Shown: positions 1 through 11,400 of the stretch, piece after piece
Layout: each line of letters begins with the position of its first letter
Numbering within the stretch: the stretch's first letter is position 1
Assembly: GCF_954871325.1 (NCBI RefSeq)
Contig: NC_088778.1
Span: 9,085,743 to 9,149,742, forward strand
DNA from: Gordionus sp. m RMFG-2023
Taxonomy: Eukaryota; Nematomorpha; Gordioida; Chordodea; Parachordodidae
Direction: 5' to 3'
Length of the DNA: 64,000 nt
Notes under the pieces: generated by a model
Seen by the model: only the letters and a program-made list of their open reading frames with translations
Told to the model about the DNA's origin: nothing
Database searches by the model: none
Program-made: the position numbers and the translations under genes

Positions 1-829
1 TTAAACATCTAATTAGTCTAAATTCCTCATTTTATTTTTTGTTAATGAATTTACCATCTTCAAATTCAATAGCTTTAATAAAATAATAATATTTATAGTA
101 AAAGCTAATATACTACAATTTAAGTGCACGTGAAAAGTCCCTGTTTGGCAATTAATCTTCATTTTACTTTTAGATAATTATATTATCTTGAATATCAAAG
201 ATGACTTATAAATTGATGTTAATAATGGTGAAAATGTTTTATAAATGCATCTACTATAACACCTAAGTTTGATGCAATAATAACAAAAAAAAATATTAGT
301 GGCCAACTTCTAAAAATTTTTCATTTTTTAGTCAGTCAACTTGGCTATACTGAGTTTCAAAAATATTGAATATTCTTTACCAGAAAATAAGAATATTTTT
401 AATAATATAATAATTCATAAGCGTAGCCAAAATTTACCTGGGGGGGGGGGGGGGGGCTATCAAAGTTTATCGGGGGTGCTAGGGGAATTAGCCCATAAGT
501 TTAATTCATAAATCTTAATGTCAATAAACAATTATGGAGAATATAATAATAGCACTTCCAAATTGAACGTTTATAGTTTGCGCGTTAAGTTTAAAAAAAA
601 TGCAAGATTTGCTGTTTAAATTAGGCGTAAGGTGGAAGGTAGTAAAATTATATGGGAAGATACTGTTTGTGATGATGTATTTAAAATTGAATGGTCGGAA
701 AAAAGTCACCTAAAGTGTTATAGGGACCATTCTATGACAAATCGACCAAAAAACGAGATTTTTAATCATCAAAAACGTATAAAACTTAGAGGGTTACATA
801 GATGTTTAACTTAAATAATTATCAAAATT
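1..829. other. Non-coding A+T-rich stretch with a poly-G run
   Basis: I see no exon with splice signals on either strand. A run of about 16-17 G lies near 440-456, just after the words gcgtagccaaaatt. Similar 'tagcgta/gctacgc' words beside G or C runs recur at about 8845, 9590 and 58690. They look like worn ends of one transposon family, which is inference. Later exons of the kinase gene should lie further left, outside the window. Confidence 0.4.
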
Positions 830-1080
830 TTAAGGCTCTAGTGCATCTGGAGTAATGGGCTTTCAAGCTTTAATATAGGCACCATTTTAAATTTAATAAT
901 CTCATTACTTGATAAAGATTTCGTCCAAATGTATAAACAATAAATTATTTCATAGTTCCTTAAATTCTCATTAAAAAATATATAACTTTTTTAAAAATAA
1001 TTGTAAGTGTCGATGAATTTCCGATAAAACAAGAATGAGTTATTTTAAACTAGCCCCACCTTGGGACTATACCAGATAAG
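830..1080 (+). repeat. Left arm of a long inverted repeat flanking the LINE
   Basis: The reverse complement of this arm aligns, with gaps and substitutions, to about 5100-5345. Shared words in opposite orientation include aaaataactcatt, tttatcaagtaat and ttaaaattttga. The arms are about 250 bp or more, and the LINE at 1355-4714 sits between them. This looks like a foldback or long-terminal-inverted-repeat DNA element into which the LINE jumped, but the element ends are not resolved. Confidence 0.55.
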
Positions 1081-1354
1081 TTCTTTACGAATATATTTAT
1101 TTAAAATAATTAGAATTAGAATAAAGAAACTAAAGATTTAAATATTACTAATTGTGGGGGAAAAAAAACCAAATATAAAGTGCTATATTTTAAAAAAAAC
1201 TATTTTTTGATTAATTATCATTATACAATATTAAATACAGTTAAACACAGCAAAGATCTGCAATATTTTCGGTCGTATCTTCACAAGGGAATATAATGAA
1301 CTCCAAAAAATTTAAGAAACTATTTTCATTAAACGCTATTTTATTTTAATTATC

Positions 1355-4300
1355 TTCAGCCTCATCGTGGCGGGGGAGTGGCAACGTATTTTGGCGGCTA
1401 ATGGAGGTCTAAAAGGTTCCTTGTGATCTGGGTTTAGAATAGGATCACCGACTCCTTGACGGGGTGTAAAACCACATAAAGAGGTTGATGTCAAGAAGGG
1501 CATCCGATTGTAAAAACCTTGCTACAAAATTTCCCTATAGTTAAAACAAAGCATGGGCGGGGTACAGCTCAAAGTACCCCGTGAGCCTCCTCATCCGTCA
1601 ACGACAAAAAGAATGGGAAACCTGGTGGAACCACTATTCATGAAAATGAAACTTATGACTGCCATAAACGACCTGATAAAAAGTGGAGAAACCAGTTTAT
1701 GGGTGATCGAGTTAGGGTCGCGACTGACGGAAGAGCGGGAGAAGTCGTCGATGTATTGCACAGAATGCATATAGATGTGTGCTGCATACAGGAAACATGG
1801 AAAGGAAATGAGACCAGAATGATTGGCAAGACTAGCGAAAAGTATAAATTCTTTTGGCAAGGAGGTAATGATGGTAAGGCTGGAGTTGGGGAATTGGTTG
1901 CGGAGAAATTAGTAGACAAAGTAGTCGAAGTGAGAAGGCTAGACAATCAGATAATGGTTATCAAGATGATTTTTGGTAGAAAGCTATATAATATGATCTC
2001 GGCATATGTACCTCAGGTTGGAAGAAGTGAAGAAGAGAAAGATATATTTTGGGACAGTCTATTGGGGGTGACATCGAGACTAGCAAATGAAGAGGGGATT
2101 ATCCTGGCTGGTGATTTGAATGGACATGTGGGAGCGAGTAGTGAGGGTTATGAAGGAGTACATGGAGGGTTCAGTTACGGCATGAGAAATTTGGAAGGAG
2201 AGAGGATTTTAGATTTTAGTGATGCTATGGATATGATTGTCTGTAATACAATGATTAAGAAAGAATTAGAGAAGCTGGTGACTTATAAGTCGGGTAGTAC
2301 CAAAAGTGAAGTGGATTACCTGTTATTAAGGAGATGTGATCGATGTATAGTAAAAAATGTGAAAGTGATACAGGGAGAGGAATGTATAAATCAGCATCGA
2401 CTAGTTCTAGGAGATCTCACTCTTAAAGGTGCCAGGGCAACTAAAAGAAAGTTTGTCCCAAGGCCGAAGGTTTGGAAATTGAAGAAGGAGAGTGCTAGAC
2501 GTCAATTCAATATGACATTGGCGATTAGGGAGGAGGAGGTGTAACAAGCATCTGGGGTGAAAGACAAGTGGGAAGCCATAGAGAAAGCTTGGGTGATGAC
2601 AACTGAGGAGGTATGTGGATGGACAAAAGAGCCGCCTAGACATAAGGAGACTTGGTGGTGGAACCCGGAGGTAGCGAAAGCCGTGGATGAGAAACGGAGG
2701 TGTTTCAAAGTATGATATAATAGCAAAGAAAATAGTGATAATGATATTTACAAGATGGCTAAGAGAAATGCTAAGAAATTAATAGCGAAGGCTCAAGAAG
2801 AAAAAAGCCACGAGTTTGCTAGAGAAATGGAATGCGCTGATGGAATTAGAAATATGGTTCGAATGTCAAAACAGATGTCAAAAAATAGGCAGGATGTGAT
2901 AGGTGTAAAGTGTTTGAAAAATATGGAAGGAAAAATGGTGATTGATGGTTGTGGTATTAAGAACACCTGGAAGATTTACATGAAAGGACTTTTGAATGAA
3001 GAAAATGAATGGGATAATAATATTAGTTTTGCAAAGATAGAAGGTCCAGGGTGTAAATTTGGCAAGGACGAGATAAAGAGAGCAATGAAAAAGATGAAAA
3101 AAGGGAAGGCATAGGGTTTAACGATGGTGGTAACAGAGATGTTTAAAGGTTCTGATTATTTAGGGATTGAATGGTTAATGAATTTAGCCAATCAAATTGT
3201 CACAGAAGGTACTATTCCCGAGGACTGGCGTATACAAGGGGAAAGGTGATCCATTAGATTGCGGGTCTTACAGAGCTATTAAACTCTTGGAACATGCAAT
3301 GAAAGTATTTGATAGAGTGTTAGAGAAGCGGTTAAGGGAACAAATTAAAATTGATGAAATGCAGTTTGGTTTTAAATCGGGAAAAGGCACGACAGATGCA
3401 ATTTTTGTGGTGAGACAAATTCAGGAGAAGTATCTTGCGAAGGAAAAGAAACTCTATTATGCGTTTGTTCATTTGGAGAAAGCATTGGTGCCGTGAGATT
3501 ACTAGATGGACCTTGAGAAAATCAGGTGTGGAGGAATGGTTGGTTACCGCAGTGATGGCAATGTATGTTGGAGCACACAGCAGTGCGGACGGATTATAGT
3601 GATAGTGACAGCTTTGAGGTGAAGGTAGGACTTCATGAAGGATCCGTGCTGAGTCCATTATTATTTATCTTAGTAATGGATGTGGTGGCTAAAGAAATGC
3701 GTGAAGGACTTCTCTGGGAGCTATTATATGCAGGTGACCTTGTATTAATGGCAAACAGTGAGGAAGAATTGAGGGATAAAATTAGTAAATGGAAGATGAC
3801 TATGGAAGCAAAGGGCCTGAAAATGAATGCATCAAAGACAAAGGTGATGATTGGTGGGGAAAATCCAAAGGAGAAATCCGGAGTGGCCTTGTGGTGTATG
3901 TGGGAAAGGAGTTGCTAGAAATTATATCCAATGCACAAGGTGCCAGAAATGGGTACATAAAAGATGTAGCGGGAAAAAAGGAAGTTTGATGTTAAAAAGA
4001 ATGACCTTTAATTGTAGAACATGCATGAAAGGGATACATAATAATGATAACCTAAAAAATGGTGGTCTGGATATTGGCAATGGGTTAACCCTAGAAAAAG
4101 TGGATAAGTTTTGTTATTTAGGTGATATGCTAAACGCAGATGGTGGTGTAGATTCTGCCGTTGTTGAAAGGATCAGACAATGGAAGAAGTTCAGAGAGAT
4201 GTCGTCTATTCTTACAAATAAAACAGTTTCTCTGAAGTTAAAGGGGAAAGTTTACGTAAGCTGTGTGAGTAGTTGTTTAGTTTTAAGCGGCGAAACATGG

Positions 4301-4714
4301 GCAATAAAAGCGACTCACGAAGCCAAATTAGAAAGAACAGAGATGAGGATGGTTAGATGGATGTGTGGGGTATCTCTGAGAGAGAGAAAAACTAGCAAGG
4401 AATTGCGAGCAAGATTGGGTATAGAAATGATTGGAATGGTAATGCGACGAAATAGACTAAGATGGTTTGGGCATGTGGAACGTATGACAAAAGATGACTG
4501 GGTAAAGAGATGCACAATGATGGAAGTAGGAGGATCAAGACCTAGAGGAAGACCCAAGATGACGTGGACAGATGTGATAGCGGCGGATATGAGAAGCATG
4601 AATCTTACAAGTATTGATGCTCAGGACTGTCAAAAATGGAAAAGAAAAATCAGAGGGAAAACTGGCCTACCCGGGTAAACCTGGAAATCGCAATAAAACG
4701 GAGAAGAAGAAGAA
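1355..4714 (+). mobile_element. RTE-clade LINE, decayed near-full-length copy
   Basis: This is a G+C-richer island in A+T-rich DNA. The frames give an apurinic-type endonuclease (DVCCIQETWKGN), a reverse transcriptase, a zinc-finger segment and the RTE C-terminus with NRLRWFGHVERM and SRPRGRPKMTW. It ends in a short GA-rich tail (ggagaagaagaagaat) instead of a long poly-A, as RTE elements do. About 340 bp of 5' leader precede the endonuclease. The flanks ctattttattttaat (about 1336) and ctatttttatttat (about 4718) may be a worn target-site duplication. It lies in DNA downstream of the kinase exons and inside an inverted-repeat element. Confidence 0.85.
1699..4678 (+). pseudogene. LINE endonuclease-reverse transcriptase ORF, broken
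   Basis: The coding region is split over several frames: 1699-2544 (endonuclease, 281 codons), 2755-3114 (linker and start of the reverse transcriptase), 3197-3496 and 3565-3918 (reverse transcriptase), and 3851-4678 (zinc finger and C-terminal domain). The catalytic box reads LLYAGDLVLM near 3723, so the usual (F/Y)ADD has lost one Asp. At about 3886-4020 a Cys/His series reads CGVC, CTRC, HKRC and CRTC, spaced like a PHD-type finger; some RTE-related LINEs carry such a finger between reverse transcriptase and C-terminus. With at least three or four frame changes it cannot encode active protein. Confidence 0.85.
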
Positions 4715-5099
4715 TACCTATTTTTATTTATTAATAAATGATGATTAACGTCCAAATGATAGATAATTTTAGCTGTAACATATATCGGATGTACACATAC
4801 AAGTCTATGGGTATACACACATAATAGCACAGAAAATGGTAATGGATGTTTAAAATATTGAATTGCGATTTTAACATAATTATTATAATATATCTATATC
4901 TAATATTTTAATATTATATAATTATTTATAAAATAAAATGTCTAATATTTATTTTAAAAAAGGTTCATTACAATTATTTCTTTATGATTAGCGTCTTTTA
5001 TATTTAGTTGTTATATTCCAAATTTGTGAAAAATGAGATGATATTTAAATTAATATTCACTCCATTCTAATTTTTACTTAAATATTTAAAGATATTGGT

Positions 5100-5345
5100 A
5101 ATAGACATATCAGATGGCTAGCTCAAAATAACTCATTTTTATTTTACCGGAAATACGTCGAGACTTAAATTTTTTATTACTTAAAGTAAATTCTAAGGTC
5201 TACAAAATGATAAATAATTTATTCATTTGTACCAAATATTTATCAAGTAATTTGAGATTCTTAAAATCGAGATTGTGGGTATTGAACTTTGAGAACACAT
5301 AACATCCATTTGAGCTAGAGCATTAAAATTTTGATTTATATATTA
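5100..5345 (-). repeat. Right arm of the inverted repeat flanking the LINE
   Basis: It aligns to the reverse complement of 830-1080. The best-preserved parts are around 5125-5160 (caaaataactcattttta), 5228-5262 (accaaatatttatcaagtaa) and 5320-5335 (attaaaattttgattt). Identity is moderate, which suggests an old element. Confidence 0.55.
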
Positions 5346-5471
5346 CAGCGTACATATTTTAATAAACGCCACCATGTTTCATTAACTTTAAAAAAGGTCA
5401 GTCAAATGGTTGGTAGATTTGACATGGAATCACTCATAAAGGGATACAAATAGAATATATATTTAAATTAC

Positions 5472-8400
5472 CTTTGTCAGATATCTTGATAGTCAAGTCC
5501 TCCTTCCCCTTGACGATGAGCGCCTTAACAGCCGGAAACGATTCGTTATCGGTTCCCGAGTATTCTATCGTAGCTCTTAACGCGTTCTTTAAAAATAAAT
5601 TCGATCAAATTGAGCATTTTTATAAGATAATAAATAAAACATTTTGAAAATAAGATCTAAAAAGTCTTTAAAAAAACTAGCCCTTTATAATATTTATTTT
5701 TAAACATAAATTTAGTAATAATTAACATTAAATAAAATATTATTTTTTTCACTTGCGGAAATAACCCTTTTCCTTTAATAAACGAATATTTATTAAGGCC
5801 TCTAAAGTTAACTAATAAAAAAAATTTAATCATAAAAAATATCGTTTAGAAAAACAAATTGTTACAAGAGGATAATGTTAATAATTTTAAAACAAGATTA
5901 TCGAGTGGCATAATTGAACACTTGAACGTTTAATTTTACTAATATTCTAATTTTTTAATTAAATGAAATATATATATTAAGTTAAAAGCAAGTAAGATTA
6001 AAGGTTAGAAAGATGTGGGTTGGTGTTAATTAAAGGTTTAAGAGATATGAGTTAAGGATAAGGATATTTGAGGTTTCTAATAAAATTAAATCATTTTATT
6101 AATAAACTTGTCAAATCTAATAGGTCATGTGATTAAAAATAATTTCCTTGAGTTAGACCGCCTCATTATCTAACCCGGACAGAGAAAAATGTGGCCTATA
6201 TTATAAAAGATCCAGATTTTAAAAATCCGACTAAAAAATGTCCTTATCACGTTACAAAATATTATACTTCCTCCATTAACTTTTACAAAAGCCCTGCCTA
6301 ATACTATTTGCGAGTGATTAATAAAGTTAAATCGAGCGGAAAACTTGTTAGTTAATAGTAGACGACATTATCCTCCCCTGGAGGAGTTTCCGCTATAATG
6401 GGATTATGTTATATGTGCATCTAAATATATAAATACCTTGAAGATTTCGAAAAGAATATGATAGAGATGGGAAGGAACGTAGACCACGTCTATGGGAGCA
6501 TTTGGTTCTTTAACTTTTATAATAAAAAATTTTAAAATTGCATTTGTAGTTTTTTTTTTAATTTCTTGTTGGATAAAATTTTGCTAAGAATTAATAATTA
6601 ACATGAATCATATTATTTTCCGTTTACTAAAACCTGTGTATTCCTTTCGGGATCTATATAATAGGAATAACATTTCTGAGGAGGATTAAAATGATTTTAA
6701 AATTTTATTAAAAAAAATAAAATAAAAATTTATAGAATTTTTTTTAAAAAAAACGTTTCTAAGTGAAATGAAAATCATCCGCTTTTAGACTGTCCAAGGC
6801 TTATTTATACTTGTGGTAGGCCATCATGTATTTAAGATACAATTGTCCTAAATGCAAATAAAAAAAGGGGAAAAGAAATTTGTATAATACTATTTTGGCT
6901 AGTGATTTCAACGTTGGGTGATGCCATATAATAATTATCGCACACGAACCTTGCGTTCTCGAATGCGTCTGCAATAACAAGTAAAATAAATAAATATTTT
7001 ATTTTCCTCTTTCTTTCTGTTCTCTTTTAAAAAATCATTTTAAAATATACATTCGGGAGAATGTGTTTGGTTAATGTTAGTTTATATTCGTTTCGCCCCT
7101 TATCAGTGGGAAAAAATGTTATGAATCAAGATAGAGAGCGAAATCTTAAACTATCGAACGCCATTTTTTGTATTTATAAACCCATTAGAATATTCTGATT
7201 TATTTTCTTAGACGTTTCCCGTTATTTTATTTTGAGCGAGTTATATGGCACTTCCAAATTAAGCCTTACATTTTGAGTAACAGATGAAAGACGAGTTTAT
7301 TATTTTAAAATCAGGGTAGAATTCCGACCTCTGAATTCCGCATCGCGTAGTATTTTTTTTTTAATTTTCGAAAATGTTTTTAAACTTTTTAAAAGTAAAT
7401 AATTTTTTAAACGAAAATTCGTAATTTTTGTCGTAGCCAAAATGGTTAATTTGGCAATACACAGTGTTAATTTTTTTTAAAAAAAAATTAATTAAGAAAA
7501 CACGTTTTAAGAATAAAATTTTATTTTTTGCAAAAAAATGTATTTCTCTTGGTAAAATGTATCGTCAATGTCATAAATTCTATCAATCAAATTTATGTAT
7601 ATTTTTTGTTATTTAAAATATCTCTAATGCGTAAATTTAGATTCATAATATAAATTATCCTCGTTTCAACCATAATTTTTATTTTACATTTATTTAAAGT
7701 TAAATAAATTCTTTCATCTAATAAGTAGCTTCGAGGAGATTCGTCTCCTTCCGCTATCCTAAAAGCCCGAATATCATCAGCGCTCATGGTCATAATATAC
7801 CGAGAGGACTTATAATTATAAAATTTGTATGAGTATGGCATAGCTTATTTTATTAATAAATATACCTAAACCGCCTTATAGGAATCTCAATAGATAATAG
7901 CGTATATTATTTTTAGTCATTCCAGATCAACTGGGTTTATTTAGCAGAAATAGATTAAGTGGGGGGAGGGGGATCTATTCATTTAACTTTGTGATTACGT
8001 GGTTAAATCTGTCGCTCTTACTAATAACAAATAGATTATTATTTATATAAATAACAACTAAGAAATAAGATAGCATTTTAAGCAGTTGTATTTTTATTTA
8101 AATTACCTTGTACGACGGATTGAATATTGCAATGTGGGTCTATACATCCGACGTTCCTGGGATGGTCCGGGATTACGCCCCCAAACATCATAGCTTAATT
8201 ATTATATGGGAAAAAAAATAAGATAATCTAGGACCACGTTCATAGTAAGCGCGAAATACGCATCGCTTGAGCGACATCGCGGTATTTGGCGCTTATTATA
8301 AACGAGACCTTAAGAAAATCATAAGTTGTGCAATGACATTTTGGGTTTAATTGTGTAAAAATTTGAATTAAAATTTTATGCAAACCTTTTTTATTAAATT

Positions 8401-11400
8401 CCGAGTTCTATTTATTTATAAAAAATTTTACATGGGTAATAAAAATGACGAGCCACCAGCTGATTTTTATTCAGCGAGGTTACCAGATTCATTTTAAATG
8501 AATGAATCGTCATTCTAGATAAGTATTATATGTCATCGGACGCGTGTATCTTGGAAGATTAGTAGCAATCGTCAATTACTATTCATTTAACCGGTGAGAC
8601 ATTAGTATATTGAGTTATCCGATAGCAATTTTGGGGAAAAACAATATTTACCTCTCCTTTTATCTTTCTTTTTTTTTCTTCCTTTATAAAGGTAAAAGGA
8701 AACCCATATAAATTACTTATAATATCGATTTATAAGTTTGGAAGCGCTTCTTTAAATATTTTACTCAAATTTGATTCACTAATCATGGCTCTTTTTTCTT
8801 ATTTTTTTGTTTTATAAATTTTATAATTATATTCTTCCTAATCAGTAGCGTAAAAAGGACGCTTAAAGGGTGACCTCATATTTTTAATTTTTGTGGTTAG
8901 CAAAACTGATTAAAAAATTAATAAGTACTAACTAGGCACTAAATATTAACGAAAATTTGAGATTTTTGCTCTTTTATATTTTTCATTCTGGCATAATGTC
9001 AATTAAGGCAATTTTTCAATACCAAAAAAGGATTAAAATAATATAGAATTAAATTAAGCACTAAAAATGGATAAATTTTTCAGAGTATGCATAATTTTAT
9101 TATTAAATATTGGCTACTAGTGTTGTTAAATGACTCAATTTGAGTCGACTTAAAAACGACTAACTCAATATTTCAGCCGGGAAAATATAGCCTAAGCCTC
9201 GAGATTTCTGTAATAGATGCCCATGCTTTTGTCTCATCAGTGAGCAAAATCTTCAGGCTTGCGTAATATTTTTACGGACAAAATATTAAGTTGGCCGTTT
9301 TTTTAAATCGGCTCAAATCGAACCATTTAACAACTCTACTGGCTACTATACTGGCAGCATTCATGGGCACTATTAAAACATGCTACATTTGCATATATTT
9401 TATTTGTGCCTCCAATTGTTCAGCCAATTTTAACGGAGATGATATAATGACATTAAATATTTAAACACAATGAAATAAAAATAACCAGAGAAAATTAAAA
9501 TTATCTAATCAAACATATTTTTATAGGTGGGATCGGTCAAGGAAAAATAGGAGTGAAGCCCCAAAATAATTTTAGTAATTCCCCTCCCTTGGATTTGGCT
9601 GCGCCACTATTAGATATCATTTTTTTTTCTATCTCATACCATTTTATTTGTAATGCTTTTATATTTTATTCCATTCTCTGTTTCATACATTATATTCCAT
9701 GCTCATATAATTTTATTCTATTCTATTACAAGTTTTTTAATTTTCGTGTTTATTATTTACCTTTCTCAAAAATATTTTAGAACGCCCCATTTTCTAAATA
9801 AGGTATGAAGCCAATTCTTAAAACAAAATTAAGAGAGAGAAATGCACTATAGAGCCCTTTGCATGGTTTTATTTTATCTTAAACTTTTTAATCTCATTTT
9901 TCCAATTTTCATCTTCTCTCTTTGGTTATCATTGCCTAATCTTCTATTTCTATCCAATCACTTATTTCCTGCCTGTCAAACTGATGAAATTTCTCTCTTT
10001 CTATCAAATCCCTCCCCATATGTTCAGCTACCTTTTATTGCTAAAAAAATTGATTTGCAAATATATATTTTGTTTACTGTGCTGAGTTATGAGCATCCTT
10101 ATGCTGATACGGCTTAGGAAGAACCGATCCAGAAAATATTGTATATTTCCATCTATTTTGGCTGTCTCCCCATATGTTTCTTTCATTTCCGTTATGCCCT
10201 GGGCTATGGTTTCCACTACGTTCATATGTCTATTCCTCATCCGGAAAAGGGTCTCAACTAAGCTTAACGTATATAATAAATAATAATATCTCCATGGGTA
10301 ATATTTTTTTTAGCGAAACATTTATAGCGAATTTTCTACCGCTAATGTATTTGCGCTAAGTCATTATCGCGATCGCATTACCGAAATAAATATATTGCTA
10401 ATGCATTTATTTAAAGGAAAAAAAACCTATTCAATCAATATTAATTTACCCACAAAAGTTTCTTAAATCCTAAATGCGAAATGTTTTAAGGATTTTTTGT
10501 TACTTATTGTCTATAGCAAGCATGTACCTTTATCTGATGTGATAAAAACTGGTCTCTTCTCATTCATGGTTGTAAGCAGAAGGGGACATTTTGGTTCAGG
10601 TTTTTACCCCAATTAATTATCACCCCCCCCCCCCTCGTAATCAGCCTAAATTTTAAAATATGCTTCATGCCATTAAAAGTAAATTTTAACGAATATTCTG
10701 AAATGCTTAGAATTTTTTCCATTCAAGATAATATGAAAACTAAGAATTCAGATTATTTTTAAATTATAAACGACTTGTTTTTTAAATTTTCTCATATTAT
10801 TTATATTAAACTTTCTGAATTCATTTTCTTTAGGGATTTTTCTAAATTGTTGTGTAAATAATAAAAAAGAGTCTGATTTTTAGAAAAAATTACTTCTCTA
10901 GAAAATTTTTGTTCTTTTATCATCGGAACCCAAAGACAAAACTTGAAATGTAAATTATATATATCGTCTAACATGATATATTTTAAAAATTTTCATGAAG
11001 ATTTATACCATATTTTTTACATGCCTCCCATATTATTATTTTTACATAATGCACATCGATACAACTTTCTGATATAATAGTAACTCTAATTCATTTCAAG
11101 ATTTTTGACATCCCCTGTTTTCTTTCCGTATTTCAGTAAATAGAAACTGCAAAGTTATAATTAATCAAAAAAAATTAAAATATTCTATTGGATAAGATTA
11201 ATTAGTAATTGTTTAAGAAAGAGAGAATCATTTGATCTCCGGTTTATAATTGTTTAAGTTTTTTTGTTTTTAATTTTACATATTTCATTAATATAAACTC
11301 TTTCTCTATGTGATTCAAACTCCATGGTTGTCTAACTTTCTACCACTAAGATTATTTATTATACAACCTTCATTATAATCCACCTTACTTTGATTCTCAT

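Noticed and set aside
440-456. Poly-G run as a telomeric or G-quadruplex regulatory signal
   Set aside because: Single homopolymers of G or C recur beside worn transposon ends (10623, 20056, 26504) and show no telomere-like repeat unit.
9553-9780. A 75-codon hydrophobic plus-strand frame
   Set aside because: It is a T-rich stretch in kinase intron 4 that translates to F, I, Y and L by composition, without motif or splice context.
10028-10077. The tail of the minus-strand frame beyond QH at kinase exon 4
   Set aside because: The donor at 10077 (gtaaac) ends the exon in phase with the next one, and the tail has no family match.
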